This document shows, piece after piece, positions 17,413 to 25,990 of a stretch of DNA of 64,000 nt. The notes below the pieces were generated by a model. It was given only the letters and a program-made list of their open reading frames with translations. It did no database searches and had not been told where the DNA came from. Positions within the stretch are counted from its first letter, which is position 1; each line of letters begins with the position of its first letter. Source of the DNA: Paracidovorax wautersii. GTDB lineage: Bacteria > Pseudomonadota > Gammaproteobacteria > Burkholderiales > Burkholderiaceae_C. The translations under genes were made by a program, and so were the position numbers. The stretch spans positions 558,001 to 622,000 of the forward strand of contig NZ_JAVIZX010000001.1 in NCBI RefSeq assembly GCF_031453675.1. The letters run 5' to 3'.

Positions 17413-18394
17413 TCGTCGTTACTGCATTGCGAGTTGTAAAACCTCAAAGAGGTGTTTGTTTCGCGCAACCCCCAACATTGGCGCAGGTTGCGGCGCAGTG
17501 CCACGCCTTTTTCGAGGCGCCAGCGAGGCATCCATCGACACGTTTTGCAGCAGGCATTGACGCATCCATGCAATTGATGCTCGAGCCCTCGGGAACCTCA
17601 TCGTCGCAGCCCCGCAATAAGTACCATGGCGAGGTGCGAGGACCAACGACGCGTTCGAACGGAATGTGACGTGAGTCACAAACTTTCGGGAACTTCAGGG
17701 GAGAGCACGGATAGCTCGGATTAAGAGCCCGGATGCACCATGTGCAGGCAGCTTTGGTCCGTCGTGGGCTCAAGACCACGGCGCCACGGCATTCATCTAA
17801 AAAGCTCACCCCTTACCCCTTGGCGCGGGCAGCATTTTTGAGAGGGTTGAGCGTTGACGTCTCGCAGAACAACCAAATCGTGCCCGTATCGACCGGGGGG
17901 GGCGCCGACAAGCCTGAGACGTGGCCGCTTGCAATTAAGACGGATATCCCCCACATCCCCAGATCGGTACTCTGAAGGCGCACGGGCACGAAATTCCTGT
18001 TTGCATTCGCACATCAAGTGGGCCTGTGCCTCGTCGATGACGCCAAGCGGATCTCTTGCGCGCAGACGTATACCCGCTTGAATCAGCGGGAACGGACAGG
18101 TTGTTCCATTGGGAGGCGACGCCCCCCCTTTTGGGCAACTGCTTTGTCATCTGCGGGGCAGGCATGGCCATTGAACCTCCCCGTCCGAGAGTTGAATTGT
18201 GAGTTGCAAATGCGCCGCAAGCCCCTGGGGTATGCGTTCGCGGCCTTTCCTATCAGCATGCGGCTAGCTGCCTTCAGTACAGAATAGAAACCGAGAGCGA
18301 TACGTGCTTCTGGCTGCGAATGCTGTATCGTGAAGCGCACTGTGAGAACTGCCTGAAGTTCAGGTGCTGCACTTCAAAGTTTGAAACCGCCGCA
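17413..18394. other. Long intergenic stretch without a recognisable gene
   Basis: Together with the S-layer gene leader, more than 1.1 kb separates the divergent S-layer-like gene and the glycosyltransferase. Open frames of 60-120 codons occur in several frames, but none shows a domain, signal peptide or sensible ribosome-binding site, and their compositions look random. The only sharp signal I see is the CRP-type palindrome at 17665-17680. No tRNA fold and no terminal inverted repeats of an insertion sequence were seen. A small RNA or a decayed gene cannot be excluded. Confidence 0.6.
17665..17680. promoter_or_regulatory. Perfect CRP-type palindrome TGTGA-N6-TCACA
   Basis: The sequence TGTGACGTGAGTCACA matches the consensus half-sites of CRP/Vfr-class regulators on both arms. 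It sits in the long gene-free stretch, about 276 bp upstream of the predicted -10 of the S-layer-like gene and about 715 bp before the divergent glycosyltransferase start. Both distances are large for a direct activator site, so its target is open. It may act on an unseen small RNA or a distal promoter. Confidence 0.5.
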
Positions 18395-19324
18395 ATGCAA
18401 GGTTTTGTGATCCACATCCTGCTCGCCACGTACCAAGGCGCACCCCATCTGTCTCAGCAACTGGCGTCCATCGCGGCGCAGACGCATGGAGGGTGGCTGC
18501 TCTGGGCCAGCGACGACGGTTCCACCGATGGTACGGTTGGGCTGCTGCAGGCTTTTGCACATGCCCACCCCACTCGCGTGCAGTTACTGCAGGGCCCCCG
18601 ACAAGGTGCCGCGCGCAATTTCTTTAGCCTGATTCATGGCATCGGCGGCGTCGGCATAAACGATCTGGTCGCTTTTTGTGACCAGGACGACGTGTGGCTG
18701 CCGGACAAGCTTGCCCGTGCCGCGCAGTGGCACGCTGCGCGCGCCGCGCCAGAGCAGCCGGGCCTGTATATGGCACGCACTACCATCACCAACAGCGCAT
18801 TGAACCCCTTAGGACATTCCCGCGTGCCACACACACTGGGCATTGGCAACGCGCTGGTAGAGAACGTGGCAGGCGGCAATAGCATGGTGTTCAACCAGGC
18901 GCTGCTGCACACGTTACGCCGCATCCAGTCCGCGCACATGGTGCTGCACGACTGGAGCGCCTACCTGGCGGCGGCGGCCTGCGGGGCGCAAATGGTCTAC
19001 GACGAGAAACCCTGTCTGCTTTACCGTCAGCACGCAGCCAACGTGATTGGCGCTGCGCCAAGCTGGCGCCGTCGAGCACTGCGCCTGTGGAAGGTCAGTC
19101 AGGGAGGCTACCGCGTCTGGGGCACCGCCACAGAAGGGGCAATGATCGATCTCCAGCCCCAACTGACCGTCGAGGCCACACAGGCGCTGGCCGCCTTCCA
19201 GGGTGCGCGACATGGCCGAGGGCCAGTGCTACGGTTACGCCAAGCACGCCGGGCGGGCCTGACACGCCAAAGCCTAGTAGCGCAGGCCGGACTGCTCGCC
19301 ATGGTGGCGCTTGGGTTGCTGTAA
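18395..19324 (+). CDS. Glycosyltransferase family 2
   Basis: 309 aa. GT-A fold. The nucleotide-binding start is IHILLATYQGAPHLSQQLASIAAQT, followed by ASDDGSTDGT near residue 46 and the metal-binding FCDQDDVW near 95. Late GT2 elements (NSMVFNQALL, HDWSAYLAAAACG) and a C-terminal helical part follow. The ATG at 18395 is chosen because the frame upstream of it has no GT2 sequence. It resembles rhamnosyl- or galactosyl-transferases that build O-antigen repeat units. It converges on the O-antigen cluster, ending 19 bp from the end of the GT4 gene, so it is probably part of the same pathway under its own promoter. The sugar donor is not predictable; dTDP-rhamnose is available from the adjacent rfb genes. 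Confidence 0.88.
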   Translation: MQGFVIHILLATYQGAPHLSQQLASIAAQTHGGWLLWASDDGSTDGTVGLLQAFAHAHPTRVQLLQGPRQGAARNFFSLIHGIGGVGINDLVAFCDQDDVWLPDKLARAAQWHAARAAPEQPGLYMARTTITNSALNPLGHSRVPHTLGIGNALVENVAGGNSMVFNQALLHTLRRIQSAHMVLHDWSAYLAAAACGAQMVYDEKPCLLYRQHAANVIGAAPSWRRRALRLWKVSQGGYRVWGTATEGAMIDLQPQLTVEATQALAAFQGARHGRGPVLRLRQARRAGLTRQSLVAQAGLLAMVALGLL

Positions 19325-19343
19325 CGCCTCCCAAGCTACGGTG

Positions 19344-20600
19344 CTACTTCGGCGCTACGAGTTGCCGGTACAGCGACTCGTAAAAGAATGCCTCCTCCTC
19401 CATGCGGTAAGGCATGCGTATCTGGCTACGCCAGGTACGCAGCTGCGTCGGGTCCGCAGCCAGTTCGCCCAACGCCTGCGCCCAGGCCACGACATCACCA
19501 GCCGCGACCACCTTCCCGCCGCCTTGCGCATGGATGCGCTCCGGAGGCGCTCCAAGGTCCGACACCAGGGCAGGAATGCGCAGGGTAGCCGCCTCGTGCA
19601 ACGCCAGAGAGAAGGTTTCGGGCACGGTGGACGGCAGGCACAGTAGGTCGAACCGCTCCAGCTCCGCCGCCACATCGGCCGGCGCCACAGGCCCGACCCA
19701 TTGGACGCGCGGGTCGGCAGCAATCAGACGCTCTATCTCAGCCTGATGTACCGGGTCGCCAGAGAAGTCACCAACGATGCGCAGCTGCAGATGCGGGGCA
19801 TCCACCCGCGCCAGCGCCTGAAGAAGCACGCGCAAGCCCTTCTGCGGAATGATGGCCCCCAAGTAGCCAAGGGTGACGATGCCAACGCCGTCGGCGGGTG
19901 CAGCAGCGGGTGTTGTACTCGCCGCCTGTGCGATCGGTAACAAGCCGAGAAAATCCACGCCATGCGGAACAACACGCCACTCTAGGTCGGGAAACGTACG
20001 GCGGAAATAGCGGGCCACATATTCGGAAGGCACCACGCGCTCGCCCGCCGCTTGCAGAAAGGCGCGGGCATGCTGGTGGCGCTGCTCCAGACTGCTGTCC
20101 GTCCACGGTGGCACCAGGCAGTCCCGCGCGCAGGCATGGCCCTGCTCCGCATCCGCGCAGGCGTCGCCCGATGCTTTAATGGCGTTGATGCGGTAGCAAC
20201 CTGTGAAGAAGTCGGTCAGCGTGGTCACATACGGCAACCCGCATTGCTGCGCGGCAAGTACGGCCGAGGCCATGCGCATCGTGTGGAACACGTGCATCAG
20301 ATCGAAGCGCTGCGTGCGCATCCAGTCGCGCAGCTCGTCCACGACGAGGGGCGCCACATCAAAGCCAATATCACCTTCGGCGGGCAGGTGCTCGCGCGGC
20401 ACCAGCGTGACTGGGATGCCCCGGTAAACCTCGTGGATCGCCACCCCCTGGGCCGTACGTGCCCTTGCGCGCATAGTGCACGCCAATACATGGACGTAAT
20501 GGCCGGCGCGCTGCACGCTGCGCGCCAGGTTGAAGACAACGCGCTCGGTACCGCCGGAAAACTCGGGGTAGAACTGGTGAAGGACGAATACGATTCGCAT
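19344..20600 (-). CDS. Glycosyltransferase family 4 (GT-B)
   Basis: 418 aa. The N-terminus MRIVFVLHQFYPEFSGGTERVVFNLAR is the acceptor domain of GT4 enzymes with the GGTE glycine loop. The C-terminal Rossmann domain has VTLGYLGAIIPQKGLRVLLQAL and the E-x7-E type motif around PSTVPETFSLALHEAATLRIPALVSD. A Cys-rich stretch (GDACADAEQGHACARDC, about residues 140-165) in the middle of the N-terminal domain is seen in some family members. A longer frame upstream exists, but the ATG at 20600 overlaps the stop of the preceding gene as ATGA and gives the canonical start. It is the last gene of the rfb-wzm-wzt operon and probably adds a sugar to the O-antigen. Confidence 0.9.
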   Translation of the reverse strand: MRIVFVLHQFYPEFSGGTERVVFNLARSVQRAGHYVHVLACTMRARARTAQGVAIHEVYRGIPVTLVPREHLPAEGDIGFDVAPLVVDELRDWMRTQRFDLMHVFHTMRMASAVLAAQQCGLPYVTTLTDFFTGCYRINAIKASGDACADAEQGHACARDCLVPPWTDSSLEQRHQHARAFLQAAGERVVPSEYVARYFRRTFPDLEWRVVPHGVDFLGLLPIAQAASTTPAAAPADGVGIVTLGYLGAIIPQKGLRVLLQALARVDAPHLQLRIVGDFSGDPVHQAEIERLIAADPRVQWVGPVAPADVAAELERFDLLCLPSTVPETFSLALHEAATLRIPALVSDLGAPPERIHAQGGGKVVAAGDVVAWAQALGELAADPTQLRTWRSQIRMPYRMEEEAFFYESLYRQLVAPK

Positions 20601-23200
20601 CAAACGCCCGCTTTCAAATCGGAGTAGAGGGACTGGGCCTGCGCGAAATCCCCTTCGCAACGCTTGCGCTCCATGTCCAGGAACATGAAGGCCAGCGCAG
20701 AGCCCGCAGCCGCCGCGTAGGCCTTGACGACTGCTTGGCGTAGCTCCGTGCAAAGCGCGTCAGCGCAAAGGCCGTATGTCAACCCCACGAAATGGGCGAA
20801 ATGGTCGATGCGCGAGAGAAAGGCATCCAGGAAGCGCTGCGCCTCAGCCGCCTCCTTGCCCGTGAGTTTGCGCTGTAGCAAGCCGGCTGCATCCTGGCGC
20901 TCGCGCAGGGTCTGCAGCCATGCGTCCAGCCGCACGTCCCCTAGGCCTATCGGCCCGTCAAGGTCCAAGCGCGCGAATTGACGTCGCCCCTCGTCGCTGA
21001 AGCGGCGCAGCATCCCGCCCGTGTCGGAGCCCTCCGGCGGTAGTGGCGTTTGCAGCCAACGCGAAAGATGCACTGCGGTAGAGAGAACCCCCGCGAAGAG
21101 GCCACTCTGCGATTCGATATGCGCGTAGTCGAAGTCGGGAAACAGGTTGACCAGGAAGATCACATCCACGAAAGAGCGCTTGAGATAGTAGTACGCGGGC
21201 CGGTTGTGCGAATGTATGACCTTCACCGATGCCAGCATGGCTACGCGGTATCCGTCCTGGATCAGGCGAATGCCCAAATCCAAGTCTTCGGCATAGTCGC
21301 CACGATAGCGGTAACGCTGAAAGGTAGCACGATCGATCATGCACGAGACATCGCTGAGCTGGCCTTCCGATCTCAGCGCTGCATGCCCTCCGTCCTTGAG
21401 CTCACCTATGCGGTCGTAATGGAGACAGCCCAGGAATTGGTAATGGGTATGAATCATGGAGTCATACATCACGTCGCTATCGCTGCGGCTGTACTCGGCG
21501 CACGACGCCGCTACGAGCTTCTCGTGCGCATGATCTTGCAGGAACTGCAGAATGCCTGCCATCCAGTGATCGCCGATGGGATAGGCGTCCTGCACCATGA
21601 ACAGCAGGTAGTCGCCTGTGGCTTCGTCTGCACCACGGTTACGCGCGTAACTGTGCGAGAACTCAGAGGGCAGGATTTCTACCACCACACAGCCAGCCTC
21701 TCTGGCAACCGCTACCGTACCGTCCCTAGAGCCGGAATCGACTACCACGATCTCAACGCCGCCGATGCCCTGCTGGCCCTGCAGCTTCTGCAGCAGCCAG
21801 GGGAATTCCGCTCCTGCGTTCAGCGTCGGAATGACCACGGAGACGGTGACTCCCGGATGCTGTGGCGCCTGCACCAGCAGTTCGGGATGCAATCGCACCT
21901 CATGCCGCATGCCGGCGGCCGGCAGAAACTGAGGCGCGTGCGCCTGGGCAGCGGCCAGCAGCCCCGGGCGCTGGCGCAACTGGCGCAGATAGTAAGGAAC
22001 ACGGCGCAGAAAACCCGACAGGCCGTGCTGCTTCAACTGGCGTTGCGCCAGCCGGAGAGCGTTCGCAGGCCTGGATCCCCGCACCAGCGCCAGCACACGA
22101 CCGGCTACGCGTCGTGCCCCACGCAAAGGACGCGTGATGCGCCAGGAATGGGAAGAGAGCACTCCCTGCAGTGCTGCGTCGAGTTCCGCGGCGCGGCGAT
22201 CTTGGCGGTCGGCCACTGCTTGCGTCTGTGCAAGTGCCGCCTGCAGTTCGTGATTTCGGGCGTGCTGAGCCGCCAGTTTCTGGCTCATCTGCGCATGCAG
22301 TTCGCCCATTTGCGCATGTAGTTCGCGCGTCTGCGCATGCAGTTCGCCCATTTGCTCATGTAGTTCGCGCGTCTGCGCGTCGCGCTCGTCAATGGTCCGG
22401 TACAGCACCAGCGATTGAGCGTCGCGCTCGTCGATAGCCTGCGTGAGATGCGCACACCGGTCGGACAGGAATTCGCTGGTCAACCGCAGCTCGAACGCCG
22501 CGCCCAAACGGGAGAACAGCGCGCGCGCCTGGTCCCATTGCGGATTGACGCCTTGGTCCACCAACTCCACAAGTGCGGGTAAGCGATCCTGTCCCACGAG
22601 CAGCACCCCCAACCCATTGGAGTGGGTGAAGTTGAAACCGGGGAAGCGCTGGCACACCTCATCCCACAGGCGGTGCACGCCAAAGTCGTCGCGGCGCACG
22701 CAGGTATCGTGGAATAGTACGACGGCGCGGTGCGACAGCTTGGGCAGCCAAGTCTCGAAGTCGTGCCGCACGGCTTCATAGGTATGCAGGCCGTCGATGT
22801 GCAAGAGATCCACGCTGCCAGGCGCAAAATCTACCAACGCTTCATCAAAGGTTTTGCGCAGCAGAGTCGAGAACCCGCCGTACAAGGGGTCGTGGTAGGC
22901 ACGCAATTGCTGGTAGATGCTGTCGTCATACAGACCCGCATGAGGATCGCCCTGCCACGTATCGACCGCATAGGCCTTCGTAGGCGCGCCGGGCGTTTCG
23001 TCGATGGCTTGGCAGAACGCACAGTAGGAATTGCCAGTGTGCGTGCCCAGTTCCACGAATACGCGCGGCCGCAACTGGCGAATCAGCCAGGATGCGAAGG
23101 GAATATGGCCCGCCCAGGGATTGGGCAGCACCAACCGGCGCGGTTCGATCAACATGGATGCCAAATCGAAGGGGGCCGTGTTGCGAGAAATGTCATTCAT
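20600..23200 (-). CDS. Fusion of class I methyltransferase, coiled coil and family 2 glycosyltransferase
   Basis: 866 aa in three parts. Residues about 30-235 form a SAM methyltransferase (VFVELGTHTGNSYCAF, DLLHIDGLHTYEAVRHDFETW, VVLFHD). Residues about 250-345 form a long coiled coil with tandem heptads (TRELHAQ, MGELHAQ). Residues about 445-700 form a GT2 domain (VSVVIPTLNAGAEFPWLLQKL, VVDSGSRDGT, YARNRGADEATGDYLLFMVQDAYP, DLDLGIRLIQDG), followed by a helical C-terminus. It sits between wzt and the GT4 gene. Enzymes that methylate the non-reducing end stop O-antigen growth in ABC-dependent systems, and in WbdD a coiled coil sets the chain length. I infer a similar terminator role here. Alternatively it simply adds and methylates a branch sugar. 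Confidence 0.87.
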   Translation of the reverse strand: MNDISRNTAPFDLASMLIEPRRLVLPNPWAGHIPFASWLIRQLRPRVFVELGTHTGNSYCAFCQAIDETPGAPTKAYAVDTWQGDPHAGLYDDSIYQQLRAYHDPLYGGFSTLLRKTFDEALVDFAPGSVDLLHIDGLHTYEAVRHDFETWLPKLSHRAVVLFHDTCVRRDDFGVHRLWDEVCQRFPGFNFTHSNGLGVLLVGQDRLPALVELVDQGVNPQWDQARALFSRLGAAFELRLTSEFLSDRCAHLTQAIDERDAQSLVLYRTIDERDAQTRELHEQMGELHAQTRELHAQMGELHAQMSQKLAAQHARNHELQAALAQTQAVADRQDRRAAELDAALQGVLSSHSWRITRPLRGARRVAGRVLALVRGSRPANALRLAQRQLKQHGLSGFLRRVPYYLRQLRQRPGLLAAAQAHAPQFLPAAGMRHEVRLHPELLVQAPQHPGVTVSVVIPTLNAGAEFPWLLQKLQGQQGIGGVEIVVVDSGSRDGTVAVAREAGCVVVEILPSEFSHSYARNRGADEATGDYLLFMVQDAYPIGDHWMAGILQFLQDHAHEKLVAASCAEYSRSDSDVMYDSMIHTHYQFLGCLHYDRIGELKDGGHAALRSEGQLSDVSCMIDRATFQRYRYRGDYAEDLDLGIRLIQDGYRVAMLASVKVIHSHNRPAYYYLKRSFVDVIFLVNLFPDFDYAHIESQSGLFAGVLSTAVHLSRWLQTPLPPEGSDTGGMLRRFSDEGRRQFARLDLDGPIGLGDVRLDAWLQTLRERQDAAGLLQRKLTGKEAAEAQRFLDAFLSRIDHFAHFVGLTYGLCADALCTELRQAVVKAYAAAAGSALAFMFLDMERKRCEGDFAQAQSLYSDLKAGV
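22289..22372 (-). repeat. Tandem 21-bp repeat (four units, 42-bp period) coding for coiled-coil heptads
   Basis: Four in-frame 21-bp units lie at 22289-22309, 22310-22330, 22331-22351 and 22352-22372. Units 1 and 3 are identical, and units 2 and 4 differ at one base, so the true period is 42 bp. They encode alternating MGELHAQ and TRELH(A/E)Q heptads at about residues 277-304 of the fusion protein. Near-identity at the DNA level points to recent slippage or unequal crossing-over, so copy number may vary between strains. Confidence 0.93.
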
Positions 23201-23232
23201 GTAAGAGGGGTCCGTTGTTCTTTGCGCAACCG

Positions 23233-24624
23233 TCAGGCCGCCTCCGGCGCACCCACATCAATCTGGATGCGGCGCATGGCAATGCCCACTAGACCCGCCG
23301 ACACACTGCTGGATTCCGATTTGAACTGCAGCGCATCGTGGATCCAATGGTGCTGCACGTGGTCGTCCTGGGTTCCGTCCGCCAAAGCCACCGTCACCGT
23401 GTAGTCGCCGGGGGGCAGGCGCGGCATGTCGAAGTCGAACTCTGCCCGAACCGTCTCACCCACTTCACAAGTTTGCGGATCGTCCAGATAGGCCAAACAG
23501 GTGTTATCGCCAAAGAGAACTTGGCCAGTGCGGTCGTTGACGAAGAAACCGAGGATAGGCGAGCGCATCCGCTCGATGCACTGCACATCAATACGCAGTG
23601 TCACTGACTCTCCGCCCACCACCCAGCTCAGAGGCCGCGCCTGCTCATCAAGCAGGTAGACATTCGTCACGACTCCACCCCGGTGACCAAAGGCGGCGGC
23701 ATCTGGCCGAAACCGGAAGACCTGGATATCGTTGCGTAACGGAGTGGCATTCATGAAGTCCCTGCGCTGGTCGTGCGGCGCAGCGTCCAACACCGAAGAG
23801 CGTGGAAACGTTGTACGACGGGGAGAGGGGGCGACTATCCCCTGCTGTGCTTCGTAGAACGCCTGCAGGTAGTGTTCACACACTTCCTTGGCTCCGCCAC
23901 TTTCCATCATCTGCCCTTTATCGATCCACACAACGCTGTCGCACAGGCTCTTTACGGCAGCGGTATCGTGACTTACAAACAGCACTGTGCCGCGCTGCAT
24001 GAAATCGCGCAAAAAGCGCATGCACTTCTGGGTGAAAAAGGCATCTCCCACCGCGAGTGCTTCATCGATGACGAGCACGTCAGCGTCTACGTGGGCAATG
24101 ACCGCAAAGGCCAATCGCACCATCATGCCGCTGGAGTAGGTTTTCACAGGCTGATCAATGAAGTCACCGATGTCGGCGAAAGCCTCAATGTCGGCCAACC
24201 GGGCACGGGTCTGCTCCTCGCTCTGGCCCAGCACTGCGGCGTTGAAGAATACATTCTCCCGCCCAGTGAACTCAGGATTGAAGCCAGATCCTAATTCGAG
24301 CAACGCGGCAACGCGACCCTGGACTTCAATGCTCCCAGCAGTGGGATGCAAAGTGCCGCAGATCATCTGCAACAGCGTGGATTTGCCGGATCCGTTGCGG
24401 CCAATGATGCCTACAGTCTGCCCCTTACGGATGGAGAGCGAGATATCACGCAACGCCCAGAACTCTCGAAAATGGTTTCTAGGCGCCATTCCCATCCAGC
24501 GCCGCAACCGAGGCAGGATGAACTGCCGCAACCGGTGGCCAGGCGTTGTGTAGACCTGGAAGCACTTGTGCAGCCCCTGCACACGAATAACGACGGGTTG
24601 CTCGACGGTTTCTTTAGAGGACAT
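23233..24624 (-). CDS. wzt: O-antigen ABC exporter ATPase Wzt with C-terminal glycan-binding domain
   Basis: 463 aa. The ATPase domain (about residues 10-255) has Walker A GRNGSGKST, the signature YSSGMMVRLAFA, Walker B DVLVIDEALAVGD and the switch His in FVSHDTAAV. After a linker, residues about 295-455 form a beta-sandwich (GGVVTNVYLLDEQARPL, LGFFVNDRTGQVLFGDNT, FDFDMPRLPPGDYTVTVALADG) like the Wzt C-terminal carbohydrate-binding module, which recognises a modified non-reducing end of finished O-antigen before export. The ATG at 24624, preceded by AAGGGG, overlaps wzm by 11 bp. A 12-residue longer start is less likely. With Wzm it forms the inner-membrane exporter of undecaprenyl-linked O-polysaccharide. 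Confidence 0.94.
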   Translation of the reverse strand: MSSKETVEQPVVIRVQGLHKCFQVYTTPGHRLRQFILPRLRRWMGMAPRNHFREFWALRDISLSIRKGQTVGIIGRNGSGKSTLLQMICGTLHPTAGSIEVQGRVAALLELGSGFNPEFTGRENVFFNAAVLGQSEEQTRARLADIEAFADIGDFIDQPVKTYSSGMMVRLAFAVIAHVDADVLVIDEALAVGDAFFTQKCMRFLRDFMQRGTVLFVSHDTAAVKSLCDSVVWIDKGQMMESGGAKEVCEHYLQAFYEAQQGIVAPSPRRTTFPRSSVLDAAPHDQRRDFMNATPLRNDIQVFRFRPDAAAFGHRGGVVTNVYLLDEQARPLSWVVGGESVTLRIDVQCIERMRSPILGFFVNDRTGQVLFGDNTCLAYLDDPQTCEVGETVRAEFDFDMPRLPPGDYTVTVALADGTQDDHVQHHWIHDALQFKSESSSVSAGLVGIAMRRIQIDVGAPEAA

Positions 24625-25441
24625 CGGCAAACCCCTTGCGAGTCTTCTGAAACCAGGCAAATCCCAGCCAACCGATCAATACTGCGGCAATAGAGTACTG
24701 CACTAAGCCAATCCAATCCGGTTGCTGCCCCCACACAAGGACAGCACGCACCTGTTCGATGATGAAAGTAAGCGGATTTAGGTGCATCCAGACCTGAAAG
24801 TTCGCAGGCAGCGCATTGATCGGAAAGAAAATTGGGGAGAGAAACAAAAGCACCGAGGTAGCCAGCACGGTAGTCTGCCCAACGTCGCGCACGAAGACGC
24901 CCAAAGATGACAGCATCCAAGCCACACCCAGCGTCAGCGCTAAAAGCGGCAATGCAACCACAGGTAGCAGGACGACAGTCCAGGGCACGCCACCGTTGAA
25001 CACCCACTGCGCCGCCAGCAGAACAACGATGCTGACCAGCGCATGAAATGCTGCAGCCAAAAGTTGAACTACCGGCAATACTTCCAGAGGAAAAACAACC
25101 TTCTTCACATAATTCGCATTGCCCAAAATCAATTGTGGCGCCCGATTTAGCACCTCAGAAAAAAGAGTGTGTACGATCAACCCGGCAAACAGCACTACAG
25201 CAAACTGCCCTCTACTCTCCTCGCCCGCACCCCAGCGGGCCTTGAAGACTACGGAAAATACGAAGGTATACACAGCCAGCATAAATACCGGATTGAGGAA
25301 AGACCACAAGAGTCCCATGACGGAACCTTGGTATCGGCCCACAATCTCCCTGCGGCTCATACGGGCGATAAGTTGGCGGTGTAGCCACAAAGAGCGCAGT
25401 AGCGCAGGAAGTGACGCAGCGGCTTCAGAATGCGGATTCAT
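24614..25441 (-). CDS. wzm: O-antigen ABC exporter permease Wzm
   Basis: 275 aa, the standard size for ABC-2 type polysaccharide permeases. The N-terminal amphipathic segment (LWLHRQLIARMSRREIVGRYQGS) is followed by six membrane helices. The motif GLLWSFLNPVFMLAVYTFVF is characteristic of Wzm/TagG proteins, and the gating region PIFFPINALP lies in the second half. It forms the channel that moves the completed O-antigen to the periplasm for ligation to lipid A-core by WaaL. It starts 3 bp after the rfbC stop and overlaps wzt, fitting one operon. Confidence 0.94.
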   Translation of the reverse strand: MNPHSEAAASLPALLRSLWLHRQLIARMSRREIVGRYQGSVMGLLWSFLNPVFMLAVYTFVFSVVFKARWGAGEESRGQFAVVLFAGLIVHTLFSEVLNRAPQLILGNANYVKKVVFPLEVLPVVQLLAAAFHALVSIVVLLAAQWVFNGGVPWTVVLLPVVALPLLALTLGVAWMLSSLGVFVRDVGQTTVLATSVLLFLSPIFFPINALPANFQVWMHLNPLTFIIEQVRAVLVWGQQPDWIGLVQYSIAAVLIGWLGFAWFQKTRKGFADVL

Positions 25442-25444
25442 ACG

Positions 25445-25990
25445 TCAGAAGCATTCTGCGTCAGCCAATGCACAGCCTGCCAGGTCTTTCGCAGAAAGCG
25501 CTGGCGCGTTGCCCGTGTCTGGCCACTCAATGGCCAGCGTGCTATCGTTCCACAGGATGCAGCGCTCGTGCGCCGGGGCGTAGTAATTGCTGGCCTTGTA
25601 GAGGAAGTCCGCGCTCTCACTGGTCACCACGAAGCCGTGCGCAAAGCCGGCCGGAATCCATAGCTGTCGGTGATTGCTCTCATTCAGTTCCACGCCTACC
25701 CACTGCCCAAAGGTCGGCGAGCTCTTGCGGATGTCTACCGCCACATCGAACACAGCGCCACGCGTGACTCGCACGAGTTTGCCCTGCGCCTGCTCCAACT
25801 GGTAGTGCAGTCCGCGCAGCACGCCCTTCGTGGAACGGGAATGGTTGTCCTGCACAAAGTCGATGTGCTGACCCACGGCCTCGTCGAACACGCGCTGGTT
25901 GAAGCTCTCCATGAAGAAGCCGCGGTCGTCACCGAAGACCTTCGGCTCCAGGATCAGCACGCCGTCGAGCTTGGTTTGCGTGACCTTCAT
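25445..25990 (-). CDS. rfbC: dTDP-4-dehydrorhamnose 3,5-epimerase
   Basis: 181 aa, normal for RmlC. It catalyses the third step of dTDP-L-rhamnose synthesis, a double epimerisation of dTDP-4-keto-6-deoxyglucose. Visible motifs are [30 protein letters not shown] with catalytic His62, and [34 protein letters not shown] and the Tyr in YAPAHERCI complete the cupin active site. The start at 25990 ([10 protein letters not shown]) overlaps the rfbA stop as ATGA. The operon order is rfbB-D-A-C. Confidence 0.96.
   Translation of the reverse strand: MKVTQTKLDGVLILEPKVFGDDRGFFMESFNQRVFDEAVGQHIDFVQDNHSRSTKGVLRGLHYQLEQAQGKLVRVTRGAVFDVAVDIRKSSPTFGQWVGVELNESNHRQLWIPAGFAHGFVVTSESADFLYKASNYYAPAHERCILWNDSTLAIEWPDTGNAPALSAKDLAGCALADAECF

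Noticed and set aside
17427-18340. Several 60-120 codon frames in the long intergenic stretch
   Set aside because: No ribosome-binding site, domain or coherent composition in any of them.
22289-22372. Short direct repeats considered as a CRISPR array
   Set aside because: The units are contiguous with no spacers, keep frame and encode coiled-coil heptads.
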